Positions 48,698 to 57,987 of a DNA stretch of 64,000 nucleotides are shown piece after piece; positions within the stretch are counted from its first letter, which is position 1, and each line of letters starts with the position of its first letter. The position numbers and the translations under genes are program-made. The DNA lies in NCBI RefSeq assembly GCF_017916515.1, contig NZ_JAFMTA010000001.1:1663127-1727126 (forward strand), in the 5' to 3' direction. Source of the DNA: Naasia sp. SYSU D00948 (GTDB lineage: Bacteria; Actinomycetota; Actinomycetes; Actinomycetales; Microbacteriaceae). The notes beneath the pieces were generated by a model, which worked only from the letters and a program-made list of their open reading frames with translations, was not told the origin of the DNA and ran no database searches.

Positions 48698-48827
48698 CCG
48701 CCTGCCGGTTTCGTCCCCCGTTCGAGGGACTGTACCCCGGTAGACCCCCCAGTATGGTTACAAATCCTCACGTTTCACGGGGGCTGGCGGCGCAAAGAGG
48801 ACCTCGGTGTCCCCCCAAATGCCGACT
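48698..48827. other. Intergenic leader upstream of candidate RNA
   Basis: There is no ORF. The tract is rich in C-runs (GACCCCCC, CCCCCC) and has a TATGGT box at 48753-48758 that could be an alternative upstream promoter, and a small GGAC/GTCC hairpin near 48810. Confidence 0.35.
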
Positions 48828-48858
48828 TTGACGACTTATGAGGACCCGGCAATATAGA
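48828..48858 (+). promoter_or_regulatory. Sigma70-like promoter for candidate small RNA
   Basis: TTGACG (48828-48833) and TATAGA (48853-48858), 19-nt spacer; AATATA two bases upstream would give 17 nt. This is the best -35/-10 pair in the window and no ORF follows. Confidence 0.6.
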
Positions 48859-48864
48859 TGTTGT

Positions 48865-49015
48865 CAGGTGCTCCTCTTCGTGAGCACCACCGGGCACTCG
48901 CCGACTAAGGGTAAGCGGGCGAGTGATCTGGGGGCGAGTCAGGGTGATATTCGGGTTGTCACCCTGACTCGGGTCTTGGGGAAGGGCCGGTCCGGAAGGA
49001 CCGGCCCTCTTCTCG
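48865..49015 (+). ncRNA. Candidate structured small RNA
   Basis: About 150 nt between a promoter and an intrinsic terminator, with no start codon and frame of note. Consecutive perfect stems: GGTGCTC/GAGCACC (48867-48873 with 48882-48888), CACTCGCC/GGCGAGTG (48895-48902 with 48918-48925), CGAGTCAGGGTGA/TCACCCTGACTCG (48935-48947 with 48959-48971), then the terminator stem. The first hairpin exposes CTCCTCTTC, complementary to purine-rich ribosome-binding sites. Loops 2 and 3 both contain GGGT. No match to tmRNA, 6S, 4.5S or 6C RNA is apparent. Confidence 0.55.
48983..49008 (+). terminator. Intrinsic terminator of candidate small RNA
   Basis: AGGGCCGGTCC (48983-48993), GGAA loop, GGACCGGCCCT (48998-49008): an 11-bp perfect stem followed by CTCTTCTCGTT. 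Confidence 0.8.
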
Positions 49016-49093
49016 TTCCGCCGGTTCCCCCGATGCCGTCTCCTGAACCCCGTCGTGCACCCGGCTCGCCGGTGGTCACCGGGCCGCACTCTG

Positions 49094-49172
49094 GCGCTCA
49101 ACAGGCAGGAATGCGGTCAACAGCAGGACACGCCGCCGCGGAGCCTGTGCGTCGCGGAAATGCCTGTTGAGG
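49094..49172. repeat. Palindromic repeat, copy C
   Basis: About 79 bp, the inverse orientation of copies A and B: GCGCTCAACAGGCA ... TCAACAGCAGGACACGCCG ... CCTGTGCG ... TGCCTGTTGAGGG. Lies between the candidate RNA and the end of accE. Confidence 0.85.
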
Positions 49173-49228
49173 GGGATGCCGCACCGGGAATGCCGGTCGA
49201 GCGCGAGTGCGCGACAGGAGGGCGAGGG

Positions 49229-49459
49229 TCAGCGCCAGGGATGGCGCAGCGGCGCCGTGCGGAGAGCCCGCTGGCTCCGCTGCCAGTCCGACGGAGTGGC
49301 CGACGGGGGAGCGGGGCGGTGCGCCGGAGGCGCCGGGAGCGCGTGCAGGACCGCGAGCACGGCCGCGAGCTCCTCCGGAGTGGGCGAGCCGCGGACGATG
49401 CGCACGCCGAGGTCCGCGGCCTCCGCGTCGCCGTCCTGGGGTGCGGGATCCGGGGTCAC
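49229..49459 (-). CDS. accE: Acyl-CoA carboxylase epsilon subunit
   Basis: 76-aa small subunit that stabilises actinobacterial acyl-CoA carboxylases. The hallmark [20 protein letters not shown] is at about residues 20-39, followed by a Pro/Ala linker and the terminal [22 protein letters not shown] overlaps the beta-subunit stop (GTGA). Confidence 0.9.
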   Translation of the reverse strand: MTPDPAPQDGDAEAADLGVRIVRGSPTPEELAAVLAVLHALPAPPAHRPAPPSATPSDWQRSQRALRTAPLRHPWR

Positions 49460-51111
49460 AGCGGGATGTTGCCGTGCTTCTTGGGCGGCAGGCTCGCGCG
49501 CTTGGTGCGCAGGGCACGGAGCGCCTTCACGACGACGATGCGGGTCGCGGCCGGCTCGATGACGCCGTCCAGCTCGCCGCGCTCGGCGGCGAGGAACGGG
49601 CTCGCGACGTTGTACGTGTACTCGTTGGCGAGGCGCGTGCGGACGGCCGCGACGTCCTCGCCCGCCTCCTCGGCGCGGCGGATTTCGCCCCGGTACAGGA
49701 TGTTCACGGCGCCCTGGCCGCCCATGACGGCGATCTCCGCGGTGGGCCAGGCGTAGTTGAGGTCCGCGCCGAGCTGCTTCGACCCCATGACGATGTAGGC
49801 GCCGCCGTATGCCTTGCGGGTGATGACGGTGACGAGCGGCACGGTGGCCTCGGCGTACGCGTAGAGGAGCTTCGCGCCGCGCCGGATGACGCCGGTCCAC
49901 TCCTGGTCCGTGCCGGGCAGGTAGCCGGGCACGTCCACGAGCGTGAGGATCGGGATCGAGAACGCGTCGCAGAACCGAACGAAGCGCGCGGCCTTCTCGC
50001 CCGCGTCGATGTTCAGCGTGCCCGCCATGGCGCTCGGCTGGTTCGCGATGATCCCGACCGAGCGGCCCTCGATGCGGCCGAAGCCGACGACGATGTTCGG
50101 CGCGTACAGCGGCTGCGTCTCCAGGAACTCGCCGTCGTCCACGATGTGCTCGATCACCGTGTGCACGTCGTAGGGCTGATTCGGGCTGTCCGGGATGATC
50201 GTGTTCAGATGGCGGTCCGCGTCGGTGATCTCGAGCGGCGCCTCCGCCTCGTAGACCGGCGGGTCCGCCAGGTTGTTGTCCGGCAGGTAGGCGAGCAGGG
50301 TGCGCGCGTAGTCGAGCGCGTCGTCCTCGTCGGAGGCGAGGTAGTGGGCCACCCCGGAGCGGGTGTTGTGGGTGAGCGCGCCGCCCAGCTCCTCCATGCC
50401 GACGTCCTCGCCGGTGACCGTCTTGATGACGTCGGGGCCCGTGACGAACATCTGGCTCGTCTTGTCGACCATGATCACGAAATCGGTGAGGGCGGGGGAG
50501 TACACCGCGCCGCCCGCCGCGGGCCCCATCACGATCGAGATCTGCGGGATCACTCCGGAGGCGGCGGTGTTGCGGCGGAAGATCTCGCCGTACTTGCCCA
50601 GCGCGACGACACCCTCCTGGATGCGGGCGCCGCCGGAGTCGAGGATGCCGATGATCGGCACGCCCGTCTTCAGGGCGTGCTCCATGACCTTGATGATCTT
50701 CTCGCCGGCGACCTCGCCGAGCGAGCCGCCGAAGATCGTGAAGTCCTGCGAGTAGACGGCGACCTGGCGGCCGTGGATGGTGCCGAGCCCCGTGACGACG
50801 GCGTCGCCGTAGGGCCGCTTCTTCTCCATGCCGAAGGCGTGCGTGCGGTGTCGGACGAACTCGTCGAGCTCGACGAAGGAGCCGTGGTCGAGGAGCTGCT
50901 CGATGCGCTCCCGGGCCGTCTTCTTGCCCTTCGCGTGCTGCTTCTGGATCGCCGCCTCGCCGCTCGCGGTGACGGCCTCGTGGTAGCGCTGACGGAGATC
51001 GTGCAGCTTGCCCGCGGTGGTCGACAGGTCGGGAGCGACAGGTCCCTCCGCCGCCTCGCCGAGGGCCTTCACCTGCTCGTCGCTGAGCCTTGCCAGGTTG
51101 GTCTCCGTCAC
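49456..51111 (-). CDS. accD: Acyl-CoA carboxylase beta subunit
   Basis: Carboxyltransferase moving CO2 from biotin to acetyl- or propionyl-CoA. The crotonase-fold halves carry [12 protein letters not shown] and [11 protein letters not shown] in the N-terminal half, [14 protein letters not shown] and [11 protein letters not shown] in the C-terminal half. 551 aa. TAGGGT on the minus strand (51119-51124) lies 7 nt before GTG 51111, so this start (VTETNLARL) is preferred to the longer frame. Upstream of accE in a two-gene operon. Confidence 0.93.
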   Translation of the reverse strand: MTETNLARLSDEQVKALGEAAEGPVAPDLSTTAGKLHDLRQRYHEAVTASGEAAIQKQHAKGKKTARERIEQLLDHGSFVELDEFVRHRTHAFGMEKKRPYGDAVVTGLGTIHGRQVAVYSQDFTIFGGSLGEVAGEKIIKVMEHALKTGVPIIGILDSGGARIQEGVVALGKYGEIFRRNTAASGVIPQISIVMGPAAGGAVYSPALTDFVIMVDKTSQMFVTGPDVIKTVTGEDVGMEELGGALTHNTRSGVAHYLASDEDDALDYARTLLAYLPDNNLADPPVYEAEAPLEITDADRHLNTIIPDSPNQPYDVHTVIEHIVDDGEFLETQPLYAPNIVVGFGRIEGRSVGIIANQPSAMAGTLNIDAGEKAARFVRFCDAFSIPILTLVDVPGYLPGTDQEWTGVIRRGAKLLYAYAEATVPLVTVITRKAYGGAYIVMGSKQLGADLNYAWPTAEIAVMGGQGAVNILYRGEIRRAEEAGEDVAAVRTRLANEYTYNVASPFLAAERGELDGVIEPAATRIVVVKALRALRTKRASLPPKKHGNIPL

Positions 51112-51174
51112 GCGGTTCACCCTACCGGCCCCCCGGAAGGCACCCTCGTTGAGGATTCGCACAAAGCCGGGGCG

Positions 51175-51945
51175 TCAGAGCGCGGGGCGGCGGAGGGCGC
51201 GCGCCATCCGGCGCCGCATACCCCACACGGTGACCCGGGCCATGGCCTCGGCGACGATCGCGCGGCTCATCTTCGACGCCCCCGCACGGCGCTCGCGGAA
51301 CTCGATCGGCACCTCCCGGATGCCGTATCCGGCATCCAGCATCCGGATGGTCATGTCGATCTGGAAGCAGTAGCCGCGGGAGTTCACGTCCTCGAGGTGC
51401 ATCGCCGCCAGGGCGGACGCGCGGTACGCGCGGAATCCGGCGGTGGAGTCGCGGACGGGGATCGCGAGCATCCGACGCGCGTAGGCGTTGCCCGCCCTGC
51501 TGAGCAGCCGGCGGAATCCGGACCAGTCGGCCACGCTCCCACCCGGCACGTACCGGGAGCCGATCACCGCACCCAGTGCGGGATCGGCCTCGAGGGCCGC
51601 GACCATCCCCGGCAGGGCCGAGGTGGGGTGCGATCCGTCCGCGTCCATCTCCACGACGGCGGGGTACCCGAGACCGATCGCCTGCGCGAAGCCCGACAGG
51701 TAGGCGCGCCCGAGACCCTCCTTGCCCTGGCGGTGCAGGACCGCGACGCGCGGCTCCGCGGCGGCGAGGCGGTCGGCCAGCCGGCCCGTGCCGTCGGGAC
51801 TCGCGTCGTCCACGACGAGGAGGTCGAGGTCCGCATCGAGCGCGAGGACCTCCCGGACGACCCCCTCGAGACTCTCGATCTCGTTGTACGTCGGGATGAC
51901 GACGAGGGCACGACCCCGGGTGGGAGGGTTCGCCGATCGGGGCAC
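51175..51945 (-). CDS. Polyprenol monophosphomannose synthase (GT2)
   Basis: Transfers mannose from GDP-mannose to polyprenyl phosphate at the cytoplasmic membrane face, feeding lipoglycan and protein O-mannosylation. GT-A motifs: VVIPTYNEIESLEGVV (about residue 15), DLLVVDDASPDGTG, EMDADGSHPTSALP (DXD-like), IGSRYVPGG and the C-terminal EFRERRAGASKMS. 256 aa. TAGGAT on the minus strand (51952-51957) lies 6 nt before the GTG. ManC at 16.1 kb supplies the donor. Confidence 0.92.
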   Translation of the reverse strand: MPRSANPPTRGRALVVIPTYNEIESLEGVVREVLALDADLDLLVVDDASPDGTGRLADRLAAAEPRVAVLHRQGKEGLGRAYLSGFAQAIGLGYPAVVEMDADGSHPTSALPGMVAALEADPALGAVIGSRYVPGGSVADWSGFRRLLSRAGNAYARRMLAIPVRDSTAGFRAYRASALAAMHLEDVNSRGYCFQIDMTIRMLDAGYGIREVPIEFRERRAGASKMSRAIVAEAMARVTVWGMRRRMARALRRPAL

Positions 51946-52030
51946 GCGTCGATCCTAGGCGCGCCCCCGCATGTGACGTTTCATCGAGCGGGCCGCGCCG
52001 GGCGCCGCGTCGCGCCGCTACCGTCGAGTC

Positions 52031-52804
52031 ATGGAGCTGCCCCGATCCGCCGCCCTCGCCGCCCGTCTCGAGGTGCTGCCGAGCACCGGCTCGACCAACG
52101 ACGAGCTGATCGCCCGCGCCACGGGACCGGATCCCTGGCCGCACCTGTCCGTGGTCGCCACCGACACCCAGACGCGCGGCCGCGGCCGGCTCGGACGGAC
52201 CTGGACGGCGCCCGCGGGCCGCTCCCTCGCCGTCTCGGTCCTCCTCCGCCCGGGACTGCCCCTCGGGACGCTCGGGTGGCTGCCCCTGCTCACCGGGCTG
52301 GCGGTCGCCCGCACGCTCGCCGCGCTGGGCGGCGCCGCCCGGCTCAAGTGGCCGAACGACGTGCTGATCGGCGAGCGGAAGGCGTGCGGCATCCTCGCCG
52401 AGCTCCTGCCGGACGGCTCCGGTGTCGTCGTCGGCGTCGGGGTCAACCTGACCCTCGACGAGGGCGAGCTCCCCGTGCCCACCGCGACCTCGCTCGCGCT
52501 CGAGGGCCTCGACCCCGATCCTGACGCCCTCCTCGCGGGCGTGCTCGGCGAGCTCGGGAGCCTCGTGGACCGCCTCGCCGCCGCGGGCGGGGACGCGATC
52601 GCGGCGGGGCTGCGGGACGACGTGGTGTCCGCGTGCGACACCATCGGCCGTGCCGTGCGGGTCGAGCTGCCGTCGGGGGAGGTCGTGCACGGCGCCGCCA
52701 CCGGCATCGACGGGACCGGGCGGCTCGAGGTGCTCCCGGACGGAGCGGATGCCGGAAACGCCCTGCACGTCGCCGCGGGGGACGTCACCCACCTGAGGTA
52801 TTAA
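52031..52804 (+). CDS. birA: Biotin--[acetyl-CoA-carboxylase] ligase
   Basis: Attaches biotin to the BCCP lysine of acyl-CoA carboxylases. STGSTNDELI, the biotinyl-AMP loop TRGRGRLGRTW (about residue 52), and LKWPNDVLIGERKACGIL (about 107) are present. 257 aa with no N-terminal HTH, so it should not be a repressor. TACCGT (52019-52024) lies 6 nt before the ATG. Close to the carboxylase genes it serves. Confidence 0.94.
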   Translation: MELPRSAALAARLEVLPSTGSTNDELIARATGPDPWPHLSVVATDTQTRGRGRLGRTWTAPAGRSLAVSVLLRPGLPLGTLGWLPLLTGLAVARTLAALGGAARLKWPNDVLIGERKACGILAELLPDGSGVVVGVGVNLTLDEGELPVPTATSLALEGLDPDPDALLAGVLGELGSLVDRLAAAGGDAIAAGLRDDVVSACDTIGRAVRVELPSGEVVHGAATGIDGTGRLEVLPDGADAGNALHVAAGDVTHLRY

Positions 52805-52811
52805 TGAGGGC

Positions 52812-53420
52812 ATGGCGAGCGGTGCCGGCGTGACCGACGCCGCGTCCCGGCACTCCAGGCGCGGCCGGTCGTCCGCGCCCGTCGAGCCGATCCCGGCGCC
52901 GAAGCGCGGCTCCACCGAGGAGCACCCGGTGGCCCGGATGCACTCCTCCGCCCGGCGGCTCGTCCTGCCCGCCCTCGTCCTCGTCGCGGCCAGCGCGGCC
53001 GGGGGATTCCTGGCCGGGCGCCTGCCCGAGCCGTGGCAGAACCAGGCGCTGCCGTTCGTGCTCGTGGCGGCCGTGCTGCTGCTCGCGGTCGTGCCGTTCC
53101 TGGTCTGGCTGACCCGGGTCTACACGATCACGACCCGCCGGCTGATCGTGCAGTCCGGGGTCGTCGTCCGGCGACGGCAGGAGCTCGTGCTCTCCCGCGA
53201 CTTCGACGTCACCATGCGGCGCGGACCGCTCCAGGCCATGGCCGGCAGCGGCGATGTCTTCGTCGACACCGGCACCGATCGGCCCGTCGTGCTGAAGGAC
53301 GTGCCGGATGCCGCGCTCGTGCAGGCGGCCCTCGCCGACCTCATGGAGCTCAGCACCCGGGCGCCGGGGACCCCTCGTCAGCAGGCCATCGCCGCAACCC
53401 GCCGCCCCTTCGACCCCTAG
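52812..53420 (+). CDS. PH-domain (bPH2) membrane protein
   Basis: 202 aa. A basic N-terminus, two transmembrane helices (about residues 53-70 and 78-97), then a bacterial PH/YdbS-like domain: YTITTRRLIVQSGVVVRRRQELVLSRDFDVTM and a short C-terminal tail. Starts 8 bp after birA; TATTAA (52799-52804) lies 7 nt before the ATG and overlaps the birA stop. Role unknown. Confidence 0.82.
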   Translation: MASGAGVTDAASRHSRRGRSSAPVEPIPAPKRGSTEEHPVARMHSSARRLVLPALVLVAASAAGGFLAGRLPEPWQNQALPFVLVAAVLLLAVVPFLVWLTRVYTITTRRLIVQSGVVVRRRQELVLSRDFDVTMRRGPLQAMAGSGDVFVDTGTDRPVVLKDVPDAALVQAALADLMELSTRAPGTPRQQAIAATRRPFDP

Positions 53421-53471
53421 GCCCGCCGGGCCCCCAGACAGGCGACCTCCGGGCGCGGCTCCCGCTGCCAG

Positions 53472-54050
53472 TCAGTCGACCGACGCGACCTCGGGGGCCT
53501 GCCGCACCTCGGGACGACGCGCGAGGCGCCGGCTCGAGACGGACTCCCTCCGCCGGGCGGTCTCGGCGCTCGCCGCGGCCCGCTCCGGGTGGTACACCCA
53601 ATGCCGGTACAGCCCGAAGCGGACGATCGAGCCGAGCAGGAGGCCGATGACGTTCGAGGAGATGTTGTCGGCGAGCAGCGAGGTGAAGCCGAGCACGTAG
53701 TGGGACACCCAGAGGCAGGCGAGCCCGACGCCCATGCCGAGCAGGCTCACGCCGAGGAACTCGAGGGCCTCGACCGCGCTGTCCGTGCGCCGGTGCGGCC
53801 CGAACGTCCAGTAGCGGTTGCCGATCCAGTTCGCCGCGATCGCGACGCCCGTCGAGATGACCTTCGCGACCATCGGGCCCTCGTGCATGCTCTCCGGCGA
53901 GAGCAGCGTGAGGCGCAGCACGTTGAACACGGCGAGGTCCAGGACGAACCCGACCCCGCCCACGAGCGCGAACGCGAGGAGCTGACGGGCCAGCGCTCCT
54001 GCTCGTCCTCGGGAGGGGGCCCCGGTGCGAGCGGGAGAGGGTTCAGCCAT
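53472..54050 (-). CDS. GtrA-family membrane protein 1
   Basis: 192-aa four-helix protein of the GtrA family, thought to flip or handle polyprenyl-linked sugars. LLAFALVGGVGFVLDLAVFN and ANWIGNRYWTF are the family signatures. The C-terminus is Arg/Glu-rich and cytoplasmic. Divergent from purK, convergent with the PH-domain gene. Confidence 0.87.
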   Translation of the reverse strand: MAEPSPARTGAPSRGRAGALARQLLAFALVGGVGFVLDLAVFNVLRLTLLSPESMHEGPMVAKVISTGVAIAANWIGNRYWTFGPHRRTDSAVEALEFLGVSLLGMGVGLACLWVSHYVLGFTSLLADNISSNVIGLLLGSIVRFGLYRHWVYHPERAAASAETARRRESVSSRRLARRPEVRQAPEVASVD

Positions 54051-54104
54051 GCAGCGGTCCGGTTCGTGAGACAAGATGGGCGGGGTGCAGTCTAGGGCAG
54101 TGGG

Positions 54105-55223
54105 GTGAGCATGAAGCTGAGGGTTGGCGTCATCGGTGGCGGTCAGCTCGCCAGGATGATGATCCCTCCCGCCATCGAGCTGGGGATCGAGCTCTGCGTC
54201 CTCGCGGAGGCGGAGGGCTCCTCCGCGCGCCTTGCCGCGACGACCGTGGGCGACTACCGCGACGCCGACACGGTCCTCGCGTTCGCCGAGACCGTCGACG
54301 TCGTCACGTTCGACCACGAGCACGTCCCGCAGTCCGTGCTGCGGAAGCTCGTGGCGCACGGCGTCGCGGTGCGTCCCGGCCCGCACGCGCTGCTGTACGC
54401 CCAGGACAAGATCCTGATGCGCGAGCGCCTGAGCGAGCTCGGCCTGCCCCTGCCCGACTGGCAGTCGGTCCGCACCGCCGAGGAGATCGAGCACTTCCTG
54501 GCCGACCACGACGGCCGCATCATCGTGAAGACGCCTCGGGGAGGCTACGACGGCAAGGGCGTGCGCGTCGTCACGAGCGTCGCCGACGTGCGCGACTGGC
54601 TGGACGGCAACGACCTGCTCGTCGAGGAGGTCGTGCCCTTCCAGCGCGAGCTGGCGCAGCTCGTGGCCCGACGGCCCTCGGGGGAGACCGCCGTCTGGCC
54701 CGTGGTCGAGACCGTGCAGCGGAAGGGGGTCTGCGCCGAGGTCGTCGCGCCCGCTCCGCGCTCCGCGGGACTCGTCGCCGACGTGGCAGGGGACATCGCC
54801 CTCCAGGTCGCCGAGGGCCTCGATGTCACCGGGGTCCTCGCCGTCGAGCTCTTCGAGACGGTCGACGACCGCGTGCTCGTCAACGAGCTCGCGATGCGGC
54901 CCCACAACTCCGGGCACTGGACGATCGACGGCTCCACGACGAGCCAGTTCGAGCAGCACCTGCGGGCGGTCCTCGACCTGCCGCTCGGCGCCACCGGCCT
55001 GGATCAGCCGTGGAGCGTGATGGTCAACATCCTCGGCGGACCGGCCGAGGGCAGCCTCGCGGACCGCTACGCGCGAGCTCTCGCCGCGGAGCCGGTCGCG
55101 AAGATCCACAACTACGGCAAGGACCCGCGTCCCGGCCGGAAGGTCGGGCATGTGACCGTGACGGGAGACGAGCTCGACGACGTCGCGTACCGCGCCCGCG
55201 CGGCAGCGGCGTTCTTCGAGTAG
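54105..55223 (+). CDS. purK: N5-carboxyaminoimidazole ribonucleotide synthase
   Basis: ATP-grasp enzyme carboxylating AIR in purine synthesis. VGVIGGGQLARMM near the N-terminus, the ATP-grasp loop KTPRGGYDGKGVRVV (about residue 145), VELFETVDDRVLVNELAMRPHNSGHWTI (given in two parts, VELFETVDD and NELAMRPHNSGH). 372 aa from GTG 54105; TAGGGC ends 6 nt before it. ATG 54111 is an alternative start. Confidence 0.94.
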   Translation: MSMKLRVGVIGGGQLARMMIPPAIELGIELCVLAEAEGSSARLAATTVGDYRDADTVLAFAETVDVVTFDHEHVPQSVLRKLVAHGVAVRPGPHALLYAQDKILMRERLSELGLPLPDWQSVRTAEEIEHFLADHDGRIIVKTPRGGYDGKGVRVVTSVADVRDWLDGNDLLVEEVVPFQRELAQLVARRPSGETAVWPVVETVQRKGVCAEVVAPAPRSAGLVADVAGDIALQVAEGLDVTGVLAVELFETVDDRVLVNELAMRPHNSGHWTIDGSTTSQFEQHLRAVLDLPLGATGLDQPWSVMVNILGGPAEGSLADRYARALAAEPVAKIHNYGKDPRPGRKVGHVTVTGDELDDVAYRARAAAAFFE

Positions 55224-55289
55224 ACCGGGAAGAGGGGCACGCGGCGGGGACGCCGGGAACCTCGGGCAGCCGCGCTTACCATTGCCACC

Positions 55290-55847
55290 ATGTCCGACGA
55301 GATCCCGGCGGGGGACAGCCCCGCGACGCCGTCCATCGGAGGCCCCCTCGTCGGCGTCGTGATGGGCTCCGACTCCGACTGGCCCGTCATGAGCGCCGCC
55401 GCCGGGGTGCTGGCGGAGTTCGCCATCCCGCACGAGGTGTCCGTGCTGAGTGCGCACCGGACCCCGGGACGCATGCTCGACTACGGGCGGGCCGCGTCCT
55501 CGCGCGGCCTGCGGGTCCTCATCGCGGGCGCCGGCGGCGCGGCGCACCTGCCCGGGATGCTTGCGAGCGTCACGACCCTGCCCGTCATCGGCGTCCCGGT
55601 CCCGCTCGCGAAGCTCGACGGGCTGGACTCCCTGCTGTCGATCGTGCAGATGCCCGCCGGCGTCCCCGTCGCGACCGTCTCCATCGGCGGAGCGACCAAC
55701 GCGGGCCTGCTCGCCGCGAAGATCCTCGCGACGGCCGACGAGGCCCTCACCGCGCGCCTCGAGGCGCACATGCAGAACCTCGCCGCGATCGTAGAGCAGA
55801 AGGACGCGGCCCTGCGGGCGAGCCTGACGAGCCCCGACACGCCGTGA
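55290..55847 (+). CDS. purE: N5-CAIR mutase, catalytic subunit
   Basis: Rearranges N5-CAIR to CAIR after Pur[13 protein letters not shown] (about residue 25) and [12 protein letters not shown] with the catalytic His (about 55), then [12 protein letters not shown]. 185 aa. TACCAT (55277-55282) lies 7 nt before the ATG. The stop overlaps the next gene (GTGA). Confidence 0.95.
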   Translation: MSDEIPAGDSPATPSIGGPLVGVVMGSDSDWPVMSAAAGVLAEFAIPHEVSVLSAHRTPGRMLDYGRAASSRGLRVLIAGAGGAAHLPGMLASVTTLPVIGVPVPLAKLDGLDSLLSIVQMPAGVPVATVSIGGATNAGLLAAKILATADEALTARLEAHMQNLAAIVEQKDAALRASLTSPDTP

Positions 55848-57259
55848 CCAGGGTCTCCCAGCCGCTCCCGTACCAGGCGGCGCTGCCCGGCCGGACGGCG
55901 GGCGCGACGGCGCTCGGCGCGGGAAGCACGCTGCGCACGCCGAACCCGCCGACCGAGCCCGTCATGACCCGGCGCGCCTGGTTCCTCGTCGTCCTCAACC
56001 TGCTGATCCCGGGATCCGCGCAGGTGCTCGCGGGCAGCCGCCGGCTCGGGCGGTTCGGCCTTGCCGCCACCCTCGTCCTCTGGGCCCTCGTCGCGCTCGC
56101 CGTCGTGCTGTTCTTCGCCGCGCGGGGACTCGTGCTCTCGGTCGCCACCAACCCGTTCGCGCTGTGGGTGCTGCAGGCGCTCCTCGTCGGCTACGTTGTG
56201 CTCTGGGTGGTGCTGACCCTCGACACCCTGCGGCTCGTCCGGCTCGTGAGGGTGCGCAGCGCCGCCCGCCCGCTCCTCGCCGCGTTCTCGGTCCTCACCC
56301 TCGCCGCTCTCGCGGGAGCGGGAGGCTACGGCGCGGTGCTCGCGGGCGTGACGCGCGAGACGATCTCCGACGTCTTCTTCGCCGGCCCGCCGGAGCCGCC
56401 CATCGACGGCCGCTACAACGTGCTGCTCCTCGGCGGCGACGCCGGGCCGGATCGGGAGGGCATGCGGCCCGACAGCGTCTCGGTCGTGAGCGTCGACGAC
56501 GCGACCGGCAGCGTCGCGATGTTCGGCCTGCCGCGCGACCTGACGGACATCCCCTTCTCCGAGGGGTCGCCGATGCAGGCGCTGTACCCGGACGGCTACG
56601 GCCACCGCAACACCTGCAACGTCGACGTCTGCCAGCTCAACTCGATCTACACCGAGGTGACGCTCAAGAACCCGGACCTCTACCCGGACGCGGTGTCAGA
56701 GGGCAGCGATCCCGGCATCGAGGCGATGCGGGACGCGGTCGAGGGGGCCCTCGGCATCCAGATCCAGTACTACGTGCTCATCGACATGCAGGGCTTCAGC
56801 GACCTCATCGACGCGCTCGGCGGCATCACGATCGACGTCAAGGAGCGGCTCCCGATCGGCAGCGGGGTCGACGAGAACGGCAACCCGGCCTATCTGGAGC
56901 CCGGCGTGCAGCACATGGACGGCAACCACGCCCTCTGGTACGCCCGCTCGCGCCACGGCACGAGCGACTACGACCGGATGGCGCGACAGCGCGAGGTGCA
57001 GCAGGCGATGCTGCAGCAGATGGACCCGACCAACGTGCTGCTGCGGTTCCAGGACGTCGCCAAGGCCGGGGCGGAGGTCGTGAAGACCGACATCCCGCAG
57101 GGCACGCTCGGCCACTTCGTCGACCTCGCCCTCAAGGCCAAGGGGCAGCCGATCACCGACATCGAGTTCGTCCCGGACCTCATCGACCCGGCCGACCCCG
57201 ATTACGAGTTCATCCACGCCAGGGTGCAGGAGGCGGTCGCTCCGGCGCCCGCCGAGTGA
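55844..57259 (+). CDS. LytR-CpsA-Psr (LCP) family ligase
   Basis: 471 aa. Attaches undecaprenyl-linked polymers to peptidoglycan. Four hydrophobic segments in residues 40-190, then the extracellular LCP domain (about 200-430): [29 protein letters not shown] with the pyrophosphate-binding Arg, and [21 protein letters not shown] Cys pair in [11 protein letters not shown] may form a disulfide. Coupled to purE by a 4-bp overlap, which is odd functionally. Confidence 0.92.
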   Translation: MTRVSQPLPYQAALPGRTAGATALGAGSTLRTPNPPTEPVMTRRAWFLVVLNLLIPGSAQVLAGSRRLGRFGLAATLVLWALVALAVVLFFAARGLVLSVATNPFALWVLQALLVGYVVLWVVLTLDTLRLVRLVRVRSAARPLLAAFSVLTLAALAGAGGYGAVLAGVTRETISDVFFAGPPEPPIDGRYNVLLLGGDAGPDREGMRPDSVSVVSVDDATGSVAMFGLPRDLTDIPFSEGSPMQALYPDGYGHRNTCNVDVCQLNSIYTEVTLKNPDLYPDAVSEGSDPGIEAMRDAVEGALGIQIQYYVLIDMQGFSDLIDALGGITIDVKERLPIGSGVDENGNPAYLEPGVQHMDGNHALWYARSRHGTSDYDRMARQREVQQAMLQQMDPTNVLLRFQDVAKAGAEVVKTDIPQGTLGHFVDLALKAKGQPITDIEFVPDLIDPADPDYEFIHARVQEAVAPAPAE

Positions 57260-57332
57260 CGGCCCGCCTCAGCACGGCTTCCGGTTCACAGGGGCGGGGC
57301 GTCCGCGCAGGCGGCCGCGGTAGCCTCGGCGC

Positions 57333-57983
57333 GTGCGCACGGCGGTCCTGCTCGCCCTCGCGGCCGTCCTCACGCTGACGGGCTGCGACTCCCCGGCGCC
57401 GCCGGGCCCGACCTCGGCGGTCCCCGGCCGCTCGACCGCCGGCGAGGTGCGGGTCGCGATCGTCGGCGACTCGATCACCGACGTGCAGAGCCCGGACTTC
57501 TCGGCCGGCCGGATCGACCCCGAGTCGTGGGCGAGCGAGGTCCTCGACGAGGGGCGCGTGTTCGCGGGCGGCTACGCCGTGTGGGGCGCGACGACCGAGC
57601 AGATGGCGGCCGCCGTGCAGCCCCTCGACGCGGACGTCCTCATCGTCCTCGCGGGCACGAACGACATGGCGCTCGGCGTCCCGTTCGCCGAGACGGCCGC
57701 GAACCTGGAGGCGATCGCCGAGACCGTCGGCGCTCCCCGGGTCGTGCTGTCCGCGATCCCGCCGATCGACTGGACGCCGGGCGCGAGCGACGACTTCAAC
57801 GCCCAGCTCGAGCGGCTCGCGCGCGACGAGGGCTGGGAGTGGGTCGACCCGATGGGCCGGATCGAGTCCGGCGGGGAGTTCCGCGAGGGGATGAGCGACG
57901 ACGGGGTGCATCCCTCGGCGCGGGCGTCGCGGCTGATCGGCGAGGCGATCGAGTCGGCCGTGTGGCCGGAGGACGGGGCATGA
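57333..57983 (+). CDS. SGNH/GDSL hydrolase lipoprotein
   Basis: 216 aa. Lipoprotein signal with lipobox LTLTGC (Cys about residue 18). SGNH blocks: VGDSITD (catalytic Ser), GGYAVWGAT, AGTNDMA (Asn), and DGVHPSARAS (Asp/His dyad). It probably removes acyl groups from a wall polymer or lipid. TAGCCT (57321-57326) lies 6 nt before the GTG. Confidence 0.85.
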   Translation: MRTAVLLALAAVLTLTGCDSPAPPGPTSAVPGRSTAGEVRVAIVGDSITDVQSPDFSAGRIDPESWASEVLDEGRVFAGGYAVWGATTEQMAAAVQPLDADVLIVLAGTNDMALGVPFAETAANLEAIAETVGAPRVVLSAIPPIDWTPGASDDFNAQLERLARDEGWEWVDPMGRIESGGEFREGMSDDGVHPSARASRLIGEAIESAVWPEDGA

Positions 57984-57987
57984 GCCG

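Noticed and set aside
48983-49008. GGTCCGGAAGGACC as a 4.5S/SRP RNA core
   Set aside because: SRP RNA needs an asymmetric bulged helix around the GGAA loop; here the stem is fully symmetric and followed by a T-rich tract, so it is a terminator.
48865-49172. CRISPR or 6C RNA
   Set aside because: There are no regularly spaced direct repeats, and the hairpin loops lack C-runs.
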